Below, piece by piece: positions 1-6,553 of a DNA stretch of 9,490 nt (position 1 is the stretch's first letter; every line of letters starts with the position of its first letter). Source of the DNA: Clostridia bacterium (GTDB lineage: Bacteria > Bacillota > Clostridia > Christensenellales > UBA1242); contig JAFQUU010000024.1 of assembly GCA_017408305.1 (NCBI GenBank), forward strand, positions 1-9,490. Direction: 5' to 3'. The notes under the pieces were generated by a model that searched no databases, was not told the origin of the DNA, and was given only the letters and a program-made list of their open reading frames with translations. The position numbers were made by a program, and so were the translations under genes.

Positions 1-31
1 AGCACCTCTAACCATCTTTGTCAAGATATAA

Positions 32-56
32 AAAAACCTTGCATGACAAGGTTTTT
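32..56. terminator. Rho-independent terminator, probably bidirectional
   Basis: A perfect 10-bp stem (AAAAACCTTG / CAAGGTTTTT) encloses a 5-base loop (CATGA). It lies 16 bases past the stop codon of the minus-strand gene ending at 72. A-rich and T-rich flanks give a U-tract in either direction. On the plus strand a reading frame from beyond the window ends in TAA at 29-31, directly before the hairpin, so it may also terminate a plus-strand gene to the left. Confidence 0.8.
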
Positions 57-71
57 AAACCAAAATGGTCG

Positions 72-860
72 TTAGCATTCTAATTTTTTTTCAGTATTCT
101 TTTCTTTGTTTTTATAATAATGTGTAATATGCTCAGCCCCAAATGAAATCCTACTCAAATATAACTTTTGAATTGTAAATATATCATTAAATTGTTTTGC
201 AGTTTTTTTCATAGAATCAATATTTACCTCAATTTTTTTAACCACAGGAGAGACATCTAGAAGCAAATCAATTATTTCCCGTTCACTTATATTTTTTTGT
301 TTGCAATTATTGATTAAATTGACGGTTTGCAACTCATTAAGACACCTATCCATTAAGTCAAAATTAGTTTTTGTAAATTTTATTCTTTGAAATCTACCCT
401 TATATTCTATGATTTTTTCTAAATTTATTTTATTCTTTTTATAATATTCGCCAACTACTTTATCTTGTGCTTTTGTTGTTTTTCCTTCAACCATGCTTTG
501 AATAATTGGAACAATAATGTTTTCATATTCTTCTGAAAACTTTTCAAAAGTTGATAAACCTGCTTTTAATTCCTGACATTCTTTAAAAAAGTCATGAAAA
601 TATTTTGAAAAAGTATCAACATTTTTTATCAAATCTTTGAAATTTTCCAAATTTCGCGCTTTTCTTACTTCTATTAAAAGTTCTAAATAACGATCACAAA
701 AATCAGCGAGATCATTATATTGCCTTAATGTTACTAACAAATAATTGCACGTTTCTTCAAGATTTATTGCCAACTCTTTATTTTCCAAAGCATAAAAGCT
801 TGGTTCATTACCAAAATCAAATTCCTTATCCTTAATCATAAAACCCCCGTTATCCTTCAT
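72..860 (-). CDS. Hypothetical helical cytoplasmic protein, AT-rich
   Basis: I do not recognise this protein (262 residues from the longest start). It is rich in Lys, Glu, Asn, Ile and Leu, appears almost wholly alpha-helical with coiled-coil-like stretches (about residues 45-110 and 140-250), and has no signal peptide, membrane segment or catalytic motif that I can name. It lies 35 bases downstream of the oxoamine synthase gene on the same strand, with no hairpin between, so readthrough from that gene's promoter is likely. The ATG at 860 has no Shine-Dalgarno sequence. An in-frame ATG at 839 (protein MIKDKEF...) follows a G-run, GGGGGTTTT, and may be the true start. By eye its base composition is clearly more AT-rich than its neighbours, which could mean recent acquisition or relaxed constraint. 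That it is a real gene is supported by length, an ordered gene end and the terminator after it. Confidence 0.7.
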   Translation of the reverse strand: MKDNGGFMIKDKEFDFGNEPSFYALENKELAINLEETCNYLLVTLRQYNDLADFCDRYLELLIEVRKARNLENFKDLIKNVDTFSKYFHDFFKECQELKAGLSTFEKFSEEYENIIVPIIQSMVEGKTTKAQDKVVGEYYKKNKINLEKIIEYKGRFQRIKFTKTNFDLMDRCLNELQTVNLINNCKQKNISEREIIDLLLDVSPVVKKIEVNIDSMKKTAKQFNDIFTIQKLYLSRISFGAEHITHYYKNKEKNTEKKLEC

Positions 861-895
861 TTCTATTATGTTAGTTTTTGAATTCGTTTATTATC

Positions 896-2077
896 TTATA
901 AACATTCAAGTTCTTTTAAAACTTCTGCAATTTGTTTTGCAGCGTAATCCATTTGTTCTTCTGAGTGTGTTGCCATATAACTTGTGCGAAGAAGTGCTTG
1001 TCCTGGAGGTGTTGCAGGAGAAATTACTGGATTTACATACACGCCACGCTCCAAAAGCATCTTGCACGCCAAGAATGCTTTTTCATCTTCATACACAAAA
1101 ATTGGAATGATTGGTGTTTCTGCTTCAATAATTTTTACACCATAACTTTTAAGTTTTTCACGCATATAAGCACTGATATCTCTTAAGCGAGTTACACGCT
1201 GTGGTTCTTCTTTAATGATTGCCAAAGATTTTCTTGCACATTCAACACTTGCAGGTGTGATTGACGCACTGAAGATAAATGGACGGCTTGTGTGTTGAAC
1301 ATAGTTAATCACTTCTTTCTTTGCTGCCATAAAGCCACCAAGGCTTGCAAAAGATTTACTAAATGTGCCCATGATGATGTCAACTTCATCTTCAAGGTCA
1401 AAGTGTTCACCAGCACCCCTACCATTTGCACCCAAAACGCCAATGCCATGTGCTTCATCAAGCATAAGCCTTGCACCATACTTTTTCTTAAGTTCAACAA
1501 GTTTTGGAAGGTTGCAAATTTCACCAGTCATACTGAACACGCTGTCTGTGATAATCAAAATACCTTTGTCTTCTGGCACCATTTTGAGTTTTTCTTCAAG
1601 GTCAGCCATATCGTTGTGTTCATAGCGTATCATTTTTGCATAACTTAGGCGAATGCCATCATAAATGCTTGCATGGTTTTCCTTATCACACAAAATCACA
1701 TCATTTCTGCCTGCGATTGCACTGATAATGCCAAGGTTTGCTTGAAAACCTGTGCTCATAGTGATACACGCTTCTTTATGCAAAAATTCTGCAAGTTCCT
1801 CTTCAAGTTTGATATGTACATCAAGTGTGCCATTTAAAAAACGACTGCCAGAGTTGCCACTGCCGTATTTTTTGATTGCTTCAACGCCTGCCTCAATAAC
1901 ACGAGGGTCGCTTGTAAGGCCAAGGTAGTTGTTAGAGCCAATCATAATGATTTTGTGGCCTTCCATAACCATTTCAGTGTCTTGCCCTGTGGTTGCAGAA
2001 TGAAAATAAGGGTAAAGCTGTGCCTCTTTAAGTTCATCAACAAGCTTATAGTCATAACATTTTTTGAATAAATCCAT
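896..2077 (-). CDS. Serine palmitoyltransferase-like alpha-oxoamine synthase (PLP-dependent)
   Basis: This 393-residue fold-type I PLP enzyme belongs to the alpha-oxoamine synthase family, which condenses an amino acid with an acyl thioester and releases CO2. Visible landmarks are GSNNYLGL (47-54), GSRFLNGTLD (77-86), the PLP-stacking His135 in ENHAS, HNDMADLE (154-161), Asp207 and His210 in LDEAHG, the Schiff-base Lys241 in GTFSKSFASLGG (237-248), a PATPPG loop (354-359) and Arg364 in LLRTS, expected to bind the substrate carboxylate. GSRFLNGTLD, HNDMADLE and GTFSKS-AS-GG match my memory of Bacteroidetes serine palmitoyltransferase better than 2-amino-3-ketobutyrate CoA ligase (Kbl) or BioF, which have KALGG- or KAFG-type sequences at the lysine. 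Neither tdh nor bio genes are nearby. Length is normal and all key residues are present. The start is fixed by TTAGGAG seven bases upstream. Family assignment is firm; amino acid and acyl substrate are inferred, and automatic annotation may call it glycine C-acetyltransferase. Confidence 0.9.
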   Translation of the reverse strand: MDLFKKCYDYKLVDELKEAQLYPYFHSATTGQDTEMVMEGHKIIMIGSNNYLGLTSDPRVIEAGVEAIKKYGSGNSGSRFLNGTLDVHIKLEEELAEFLHKEACITMSTGFQANLGIISAIAGRNDVILCDKENHASIYDGIRLSYAKMIRYEHNDMADLEEKLKMVPEDKGILIITDSVFSMTGEICNLPKLVELKKKYGARLMLDEAHGIGVLGANGRGAGEHFDLEDEVDIIMGTFSKSFASLGGFMAAKKEVINYVQHTSRPFIFSASITPASVECARKSLAIIKEEPQRVTRLRDISAYMREKLKSYGVKIIEAETPIIPIFVYEDEKAFLACKMLLERGVYVNPVISPATPPGQALLRTSYMATHSEEQMDYAAKQIAEVLKELECL

Positions 2078-2102
2078 TTTTATCTCCTAATTACTCTTAT
2101 AG

Positions 2103-2131
2103 ATAATACAACAATTTTTCTTCTTTTGCAA
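2103..2131 (-). promoter_or_regulatory. Promoter of the oxoamine synthase gene
   Basis: On the minus strand a -35 TTGCAA (2126-2131) is separated by 17 bases from a -10 TATTAT (2103-2108). The predicted start is near 2096, giving a leader of about 19 bases that contains TTAGGAG. The -35 is a moderate match and the -10 matches at five of six positions. The oppositely directed promoter at 2203 is about 70 bp away. Confidence 0.6.
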
Positions 2132-2202
2132 ATGATTTTGATATTTTAATGGAGCCATTTTTCAATCTTTTAAAATTTTGATTTAGATTTGAATTCTCCC
2201 CC

Positions 2203-2231
2203 TTGTCAAACTGCAAAATTTGTGTTATGAT
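2203..2231 (+). promoter_or_regulatory. Promoter of the HA-like repeat protein gene
   Basis: A -35 TTGTCA (2203-2208), exactly 17 bases, then a -10 TATGAT (2226-2231). Both hexamers match the sigma-A consensus at five of six positions. Predicted +1 is about 2237-2238, so the mRNA would begin with the Shine-Dalgarno sequence AAAGGAAGG and have a leader of only about 13 bases. Confidence 0.7.
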
Positions 2232-2250
2232 TGCTTAAAGGAAGGAAATT

Positions 2251-3534
2251 ATGGCAACAAAAGAAGAAATGAAAGAGCAAAAAGAACAAGAATTTTTGGC
2301 AATGTTACTTGAAGTTCAAGAATACTTAAAACAAAACCCAAACCACAGCGGTACAATTGCAAAAACTGATGGCAAACTTGGCAGAAGGCTTTACACACTT
2401 TCAGAAATTCGTAGGGGCAAAAGACAACACAGCGTTTACGGTGAACAGCACTTTTTGGTTTTAGACAAAATGATGCCAGGCTGGGACAACTATGGCTTAA
2501 CCCGAATGAAGTTTGACGAATTTTGCAATGCACTTCAAAAGTTTACTAACGCAAAAAATGCATATTACGATAAACTCGGTGTGCCAGAAGTACTAAGAGA
2601 TTTACATGTGCCAAATCGATGCAAAATTGGTAAATATGATTTAGGCAGAAGAATAATCAGAGTGAAAAATGGCTTTACTGCACTAACAAATGACCAGATT
2701 GAAATCATAAACAGCATTAACCCTCAATGCCTCGGCAAGGTCCCTACATATGATATGCCAAAATTCTATGTAGCCCTTAAAAAATATGTTGCAAAAATAG
2801 ATGAGGAATATGACAATCTTGATGTTCCTAAAATGCTTCGTAATTACTCTGTAACAAGAGATTCAGTTGTTGGTGATTACAAAATAGGCATTAGGTTTAA
2901 GCACTTTAAAGACAATTGGTTGAATCTAACAGAAGCACAGCAAGAATGTTTCTTGGCACTTGCACCAAATCTTTTGGGCAGACAACAATCTAAAGGTTTT
3001 GACTTTAAAAGATTTTTTATGGAATATGCAAAGTTTGTTGACAACAAAAACAAATATTACGAGAAACTTGGCACACCTGAAGAACTTCGTTCATACTCAA
3101 TCCACAAAAACCAACAAATTTTTGGACAGCCACTTGGCGAAAGGCTTTATTATGTACAAAGGCAATACCATTTAACACAACAACAAGAAGAAGCGTTAAA
3201 TAACCTTAATCCAAAGTGGCGCGAAAAACCACTTGCATTTGACTTTGGCGAATTTTATGGACAACTACTTCAATTTAGGAAACAACGAAACGCATACTAT
3301 GACCAAAGAAATGTGCCACAAGAAAAGCGTGCTTATACAGTATTTTCAAGCTCTTATATGGACTCATATCCACTCGGAAGCAATATGTATTTAATAAAAA
3401 CTGGCAAAATCAAACTTTCTCAAATTGAAAAAGAATATCTTTTAAGACTTGACCCAAATTGCCTTAGAAGTGCAATCAAAGCCCCAACAATTACTAGAAT
3501 GCAAAAAGCAGAAGAAGAAAGGGTACAAATATAA
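2251..3534 (+). CDS. Basic protein of five helicase-associated (HA)-like repeats
   Basis: This 427-residue protein consists almost entirely of about five units of some 80 residues (roughly 11-86, 87-167, 168-249, 250-329, 330-407). Each unit follows one plan: F..(A/Y)L..F....N.YY..L.VP..LR.Y.V, then a Y.LG.R motif, then LT..Q...L..LNP..L. LGRR, LGER and LGSN occur at 43-46, 131-134 and 295-298, and 375-378, and units end in W or L (PGW 76-78, NPKW 320-323). This order (helix, VP, LG-R, L-Q, L-W) resembles the helicase-associated domain, a small helical module thought to bind nucleic acid. There is no helicase, nuclease or other catalytic domain, no signal peptide and no membrane segment. Lys and Arg are abundant, which fits nucleic-acid binding. 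Start is set by AAAGGAAGG just upstream. The gene is divergent from the oxoamine synthase and ends in its own terminator. The domain assignment is by eye; function is unknown. Confidence 0.85.
   Translation: MATKEEMKEQKEQEFLAMLLEVQEYLKQNPNHSGTIAKTDGKLGRRLYTLSEIRRGKRQHSVYGEQHFLVLDKMMPGWDNYGLTRMKFDEFCNALQKFTNAKNAYYDKLGVPEVLRDLHVPNRCKIGKYDLGRRIIRVKNGFTALTNDQIEIINSINPQCLGKVPTYDMPKFYVALKKYVAKIDEEYDNLDVPKMLRNYSVTRDSVVGDYKIGIRFKHFKDNWLNLTEAQQECFLALAPNLLGRQQSKGFDFKRFFMEYAKFVDNKNKYYEKLGTPEELRSYSIHKNQQIFGQPLGERLYYVQRQYHLTQQQEEALNNLNPKWREKPLAFDFGEFYGQLLQFRKQRNAYYDQRNVPQEKRAYTVFSSSYMDSYPLGSNMYLIKTGKIKLSQIEKEYLLRLDPNCLRSAIKAPTITRMQKAEEERVQI
2281..3471 (+). repeat. Array of five degenerate 80-codon protein repeats
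   Basis: Aligning the tyrosine of the N.YY or corresponding helix gives repeat steps of 81, 83 and 80 residues for units two to five (anchors Phe91, Phe172, Phe255, Phe335). The first unit lacks the N.YY.VP part but keeps KLGRR and the terminal PGW. The units are diverged at DNA level, so this is an old duplication, not a recent tandem expansion. Confidence 0.75.
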
Positions 3535-3541
3535 TAAAAAA

Positions 3542-3570
3542 GAACGCAAAAACCTTGCGTTCCTTTTTTT
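3542..3570. terminator. Bidirectional terminator between convergent genes
   Basis: An 8-bp GC-containing stem (GAACGCAA at 3542-3549, TTGCGTTC at 3555-3562) with loop AAACC is followed by seven T on the plus strand and preceded by an A-run that gives a U-tract on the minus strand. It begins 8 bases after the stop of the repeat protein gene. The T-run contains the last base pairs of the convergent SDR gene, whose stop codon is at 3569-3571. Confidence 0.85.
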
Positions 3571-4354
3571 ATCCATATAACTTCTTTACCACCCAAAGCA
3601 TAACACGCCTTGGCAAAATTTTTTGAAGAAAAACAATGCACTTATACCCAAACCCAACAGTAACCCTTGATGGTGGTTTTTTCTTCTTCAAAACCTTCAG
3701 CACCACTTTTGCAACACTTTCTGGAGGCTTGCCATTTTGTTCGTCTTTTTCCATACGCTGAATGCTTTTTGAAACTCTTTCTTTATAGTTTTCATCTTCC
3801 AACACTTCATTTTTGATTCGATTTGCTGTAAAGCCTGTTTTGGTATCCCCTGGCATAACCACTGAAACCTTTATGCCAAAGTCTTTAACTTCAAGGCCAT
3901 AAGACATAGAAAACATATCCACAGCACTTTTGGTGGTGGCGTACGCAGTTTGGAAAGGGATTGGAATCACCCCTGCAACAGACCCAATGTTGATAATCTT
4001 GCCCCCACCCTGACTTCTCATGATTGGCGTTATGCACTTGCAGGCATTGATGAGTGCCATAACATTTAAGGCAAACTGCTTGTCAAGGTCCTCGGCTGTA
4101 GTATGTTCAATCGCCCCAGCGATACCCATGCCAGCATTGTTGATTAAAGCATCAATCCTACCATATTTTTCCTTAATTTCATTAAAGGCAGTTTCCACTG
4201 CCTTAAAGTCTGTTACATCGCAAGCCACGCCATCAAACCCTGCATCAGGTTTTGGATTTCTTGACAGCCCCACAACAGTAAAGCCTTTTTCTGCAAGCAT
4301 TTTGCCTGTTGCAAGCCCAATGCCACTGCTTGCACCTGTAATTACAATAACCAT
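3569..4354 (-). CDS. Classical short-chain dehydrogenase/reductase (SDR 1)
   Basis: An NAD(P)-dependent oxidoreductase of the classical SDR family, 261 residues, typical length. It shows the nucleotide-binding TGASSGIG (6-13), Asp46 in CDVTD for adenine contact, NNAG (72-75), and the catalytic set Asn97, Ser125, Tyr138 and Lys142 (YATTK), then PG at 168-169. Ser31-Arg32 after the second strand suggests NADP preference. The C-terminal 26 residues (236-261) are basic and hydrophobic, with a YK...F.QK..P...LW.V.K pattern that could sit against a membrane; the neighbouring SDR shares this tail. The start follows AAGGAG with a 5-base gap. It is divergent from its paralogue at 4454. Substrate cannot be read from sequence. 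3-ketosphinganine reduction is conceivable given the oxoamine synthase nearby, but many SDRs with such tails act on other ketones. Confidence 0.92.
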   Translation of the reverse strand: MVIVITGASSGIGLATGKMLAEKGFTVVGLSRNPKPDAGFDGVACDVTDFKAVETAFNEIKEKYGRIDALINNAGMGIAGAIEHTTAEDLDKQFALNVMALINACKCITPIMRSQGGGKIINIGSVAGVIPIPFQTAYATTKSAVDMFSMSYGLEVKDFGIKVSVVMPGDTKTGFTANRIKNEVLEDENYKERVSKSIQRMEKDEQNGKPPESVAKVVLKVLKKKKPPSRVTVGFGYKCIVFLQKILPRRVMLWVVKKLYG

Positions 4355-4371
4355 TTTTGCTCCTTAATGAT

Positions 4372-4400
4372 ATTGTAAAGGGCTACTTAAAAAAAGTCAA
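4372..4400 (-). promoter_or_regulatory. Promoter of SDR 1
   Basis: Minus-strand -35 TTGACT (4395-4400), 17-base spacer, -10 TACAAT (4372-4377), each matching consensus at five of six positions. Predicted +1 near 4365 is the first base of the AAGGAG Shine-Dalgarno, giving a leader of about 11 bases. Confidence 0.7.
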
Positions 4401-4410
4401 ACAATTTGAC
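4396..4410. promoter_or_regulatory. Inverted repeat across two divergent -35 boxes
   Basis: GTCAAA-CAA-TTTGAC is a perfect 6-bp inverted repeat with a 3-base centre. Five base pairs of each arm are the -35 elements of the divergent SDR promoters, so part of the symmetry is expected. It could still be an operator for a dimeric regulator; this is inference. Confidence 0.35.
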
Positions 4411-4434
4411 AATGGACACAAGTTTTATTAGTAT
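4406..4434 (+). promoter_or_regulatory. Promoter of SDR 2
   Basis: A consensus -35 TTGACA (4406-4411) and, after 17 bases, TAGTAT (4429-4434) as -10. A TATATA run follows at 4432, which could be used with a longer, less favourable spacer. Predicted +1 near 4441 coincides with the first base of AAGGTAGG, the Shine-Dalgarno. Confidence 0.6.
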
Positions 4435-4453
4435 ATATATAAGGTAGGTATAT

Positions 4454-5221
4454 ATGAATATAGTTATAACAGGTGGCACAAGTGGGCTTGGACTTGGCCT
4501 TAAAGAATTTTATGAAAAACAAGGACACACCGTTTTTGTTTTGGCAAGGAGTGCAAGTCAAAACAACGGAATTGTTTGTGATGTTGCAAATTACGAAAGC
4601 ATAGAAAGTGCTTTTGAAACCCTCAAAACCAAATGCACCAAAATTGATATGCTGATTAACAACGCAGGTGTGGCACTTTCTGGGGTAAGTGAACTTTTGC
4701 CTAAAGAAGAAATTGACAAAATTATTGACATTAACTTAAAAGGCCTAATTTATTGCACACAAAAAGCCCTGCCCTTTATGAACAAAGGTGGCAAAATTGT
4801 TAATATTAGTTCTCCGTGTGGCGATTTTCCTTTGCCATATCGCACAATGTACTGCGTTACAAAATCAGCAGTAAGTATGTTTTCATACTGCCTTAGGCTT
4901 GAACTTCAAAACGCAGGGATACAAGTTACTGCCGTTTGCCCTGGCAATATTTTTACAAACCTTTCAAAAAATCGTGTGATGATTGAAACAACCAACGAAA
5001 AGTATGACGATGAAATAAAGAAAGCAACAGAAAAAATTAACAAAGAAGCACACAAGCGTATGACACTTGAATATGTTGTAAAAGTTATCACCAAAAAACT
5101 TGCAAAAAAGAAACTATCGCCAAGATATGTAATTGGCAAAAAATATAAGTTCTTATATTTTGTTCAAAAACTTGTACCACAAAAAGCGTTATTTTGGGGC
5201 GTTACAAAGTTTTCTAAATAA
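4454..5221 (+). CDS. Classical short-chain dehydrogenase/reductase (SDR 2)
   Basis: A 255-residue classical SDR paralogous to the divergent SDR 1. It has TGGTSGLG (6-13), Ala31-Arg32 after strand two, Asp43 (CDVAN), NNAG (69-72), and catalytic Asn94, Ser120, Tyr133 and Lys137 (YCVTK), then PG at 163-164. All catalytic residues are intact. The last 26 residues (KYKFLYFVQKLVP..., 230-255) match the tail of SDR 1 in pattern: YK, F.QK, P and LW or FW positions coincide, suggesting both act at the membrane or on a lipid-like substrate. Outside the motifs the two proteins are well diverged, so the duplication is old or they were acquired separately. Start is set by AAGGTAGG five bases upstream. The gene is a single transcription unit ended by the hairpin at 5224. 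Substrate unknown. Confidence 0.92.
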   Translation: MNIVITGGTSGLGLGLKEFYEKQGHTVFVLARSASQNNGIVCDVANYESIESAFETLKTKCTKIDMLINNAGVALSGVSELLPKEEIDKIIDINLKGLIYCTQKALPFMNKGGKIVNISSPCGDFPLPYRTMYCVTKSAVSMFSYCLRLELQNAGIQVTAVCPGNIFTNLSKNRVMIETTNEKYDDEIKKATEKINKEAHKRMTLEYVVKVITKKLAKKKLSPRYVIGKKYKFLYFVQKLVPQKALFWGVTKFSK

Positions 5222-5223
5222 TG

Positions 5224-5253
5224 AAAAAACCACCAATGATTTGGTGGTTTTTT
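5224..5253. terminator. Strong bidirectional terminator
   Basis: A perfect 13-bp stem, AAAAAACCACCAA (5224-5236) against TTGGTGGTTTTTT (5241-5253), with loop TGAT. It starts 2 bases past the SDR 2 stop codon and lies 17 bases beyond the end of the convergent hup gene, so it serves both. Confidence 0.9.
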
Positions 5254-5270
5254 GGACTTTTTTGTTAATC

Positions 5271-5543
5271 TTAGTTGAAGTTTGCTTTCCAAGCCTTTCC
5301 TGGTTTGAAAGCAGGAACTTTTGATGCAGGAATGTTTACAGGAGCACCAGTTTGTGGGTTTACACCTGTTCTTGCTGCACGAGTTTTAAGTTCGAAAGTT
5401 CCAAAACCAATAAGGTTGAACTCTTCACCTTTTTTCAAACCTTTTGTAAGTACAGCGATTGCTGCATCATAAAAAGCTTGTGCATCTTTGATTGTTGAGC
5501 CAGCTTCTTCTGCAATGGCTTTAACAAATCCTCCTTTGTTCAT
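5271..5543 (-). CDS. hup: HU family nucleoid DNA-binding protein
   Basis: A 90-residue HU-type histone-like protein, the usual length. The N-terminal helices (1-42) form the dimer core, and the family signature GFGTFELKTRAARTGVNPQTG runs from residue 46 to 66 through the beta-arm, including the NPQTG tip and the IPASKVPAFKPGKA segment (70-83). HU acts as a homodimer that bends DNA without sequence preference and compacts the nucleoid. The N-terminus MNKGGFVKAIAEEAG departs slightly from the common MNKxELI form but keeps the helix pattern. IHF is unlikely in this kind of genome. The start at 5543 is preceded by AAGGAG with an 8-base gap. It is transcribed alone, with a TATAAT promoter upstream and the shared hairpin after it. 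Confidence 0.96.
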   Translation of the reverse strand: MNKGGFVKAIAEEAGSTIKDAQAFYDAAIAVLTKGLKKGEEFNLIGFGTFELKTRAARTGVNPQTGAPVNIPASKVPAFKPGKAWKANFN

Positions 5544-5583
5544 AACAAAATCTCCTTTTTTACTTGTTTTCCAAGTTACTTAA

Positions 5584-5612
5584 ATTATACCTATTTTTTA
5601 GCAAAAAAACAA
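5584..5612 (-). promoter_or_regulatory. hup: Promoter of hup
   Basis: A consensus -10 TATAAT on the minus strand (5584-5589), with TTGTTT (5607-5612) 17 bases upstream as a weak -35. T-runs surround the -35 and could act as an UP element. Predicted +1 near 5577 gives a leader of about 34 bases, the longest of the promoters assigned in this window. Confidence 0.6.
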
Positions 5613-5646
5613 ACAAAATTTGCTACAAACAACGAAAAAAACAAAG

Positions 5647-5672
5647 AAAAACCACATTTTTATGTGGTTTTT
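5647..5672 (-). terminator. Terminator after the degV-family gene
   Basis: An 11-bp perfect stem (AAAAACCACAT / ATGTGGTTTTT) with loop TTTT, 34 bases past the stop codon of the minus-strand gene ending at 5706. Read on the minus strand it ends in a T-rich run. It isolates that gene from the hup promoter just downstream. Confidence 0.85.
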
Positions 5673-5705
5673 AAAGGTTTTCACTATACTTAAGCAACAA
5701 AACGC

Positions 5706-6536
5706 CTATTTTTTCATATAAAGCACTCCAATAGTGCCAGGACCACAGTGCGAGCAAATTGTTGAGCCGGCATCAGAAACAAGCACTTCTTTAAAGCCAA
5801 GAGTCTTCACTTCTTCAACAAGTTTTTCCCTAATCCCTGGCATTTTTGAAGAACTTGTTACAAACACTCTATTAAAGTCTGGCACTTCATTTGCAACCAA
5901 ATCCTTTAAATACTTTGAAAGTGCATTTTCCATCTTGCCCATATATTTTTTGCCAGCACCCATTTTACCATCTTTAACTTCAATCATAATCTTAAGCCCC
6001 AAAAGGTTTGCACCAAATGCAGCAATAGAACTGCAACGCCCACCTTTTTTAAGGTAATCAAGTTTACTAATTAAAAACGAAGCCTGAATCTTGTCTGTTT
6101 GTGCTTGAAGTGTTTCAAAAATTTCTTCAGCCGATTTGCCTTCCTCTCGCAAATCGCAAGCCAAAAGCACCAAAAGCCCACTGCCTGAAGACAAACTTTT
6201 GGTATCTACAACAAATACATTTTTGCACTCTTCTGCACCACGCTTTGCACTTGAATAAGAATTTGAAATACCTGAAGACAAAGAAAAATGCACAACTGCA
6301 TCATGGTTTTTTAATTTTTCTTCAAAAAATTCTTTATAATCTTGACTGTTTAATGCAGCAGTTTTTGGCAAAATACCAGTTTGTGCAACATACTCATAAA
6401 TTTCATCAGAAGGCAATCCATTGCGATATTCCTTTTCACCTAAAATATTTGGAATATAAGACAATGTAATGTCGTGTTTTTCAATTAAATCTTTTGGTAA
6501 ATCGCAAGTATCATCAGCAGTTATTGCAATTTTCAT
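5706..6536 (-). CDS. DegV family fatty-acid-binding protein (FakB-like)
   Basis: A 276-residue DegV-family protein, normal length. DegV proteins bind one fatty acid in a cleft between two domains; FakB members present it to the kinase FakA, feeding exogenous fatty acids into phospholipid synthesis. Family marks are TADDTCDLP (6-14, the usual DSTCDLP site), Thr59 of the TS.PS-like segment (here TAALNS), SSGISNSYSSA (87-97), DTKSLSSG (111-118), KLDYLKKGGR (158-167) and the C-terminal HCGPGTIGVLY (263-273). The TSQPS loop is altered to TAALNS, which may change ligand contact. No FakA (Dak-domain) gene is in the window. Start is set by AGAGGTGA just upstream. It is a one-gene unit with its own strong promoter and terminator. 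The ligand is inferred from the family. Confidence 0.95.
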   Translation of the reverse strand: MKIAITADDTCDLPKDLIEKHDITLSYIPNILGEKEYRNGLPSDEIYEYVAQTGILPKTAALNSQDYKEFFEEKLKNHDAVVHFSLSSGISNSYSSAKRGAEECKNVFVVDTKSLSSGSGLLVLLACDLREEGKSAEEIFETLQAQTDKIQASFLISKLDYLKKGGRCSSIAAFGANLLGLKIMIEVKDGKMGAGKKYMGKMENALSKYLKDLVANEVPDFNRVFVTSSSKMPGIREKLVEEVKTLGFKEVLVSDAGSTICSHCGPGTIGVLYMKK

Positions 6537-6553
6537 AACTTCACCTCTTATTT

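Noticed and set aside
1..24. Minus-strand TTGACA (19-24) and AGAGGTG (3-9) that look like a -35 and a Shine-Dalgarno
   Set aside because: The rest of any promoter or gene lies outside the window, and the two elements are too close together to serve the same gene.
2..31. Possible C-terminal end of a plus-strand gene (..APLTIFVKI, stop TAA at 29-31) just before the hairpin
   Set aside because: Only nine codons are visible, too few to call a gene, although its position before a terminator is suggestive.
868..1648. Plus-strand open frames of 73-118 codons opposite the oxoamine synthase
   Set aside because: They are antisense shadows of a well-conserved coding frame, with Cys/His/Phe-rich low-quality translations and no ribosome site.
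896..2077. Annotation as threonine-degradation Kbl or biotin BioF
   Set aside because: The lysine-site and neighbouring motifs fit serine palmitoyltransferase better, and no tdh or bio genes are nearby; it is not fully excluded without a phylogeny.
2078..2250. Riboswitch or structured leader between the divergent genes
   Set aside because: Predicted leaders are only about 13-19 bases and the rest is AT-rich DNA without a stable hairpin.
4396..4410. Palindrome as firm proof of an operator
   Set aside because: Two divergent TTGAC boxes give 5 of the 6 bp of symmetry by themselves, so it is kept only as a low-confidence feature.
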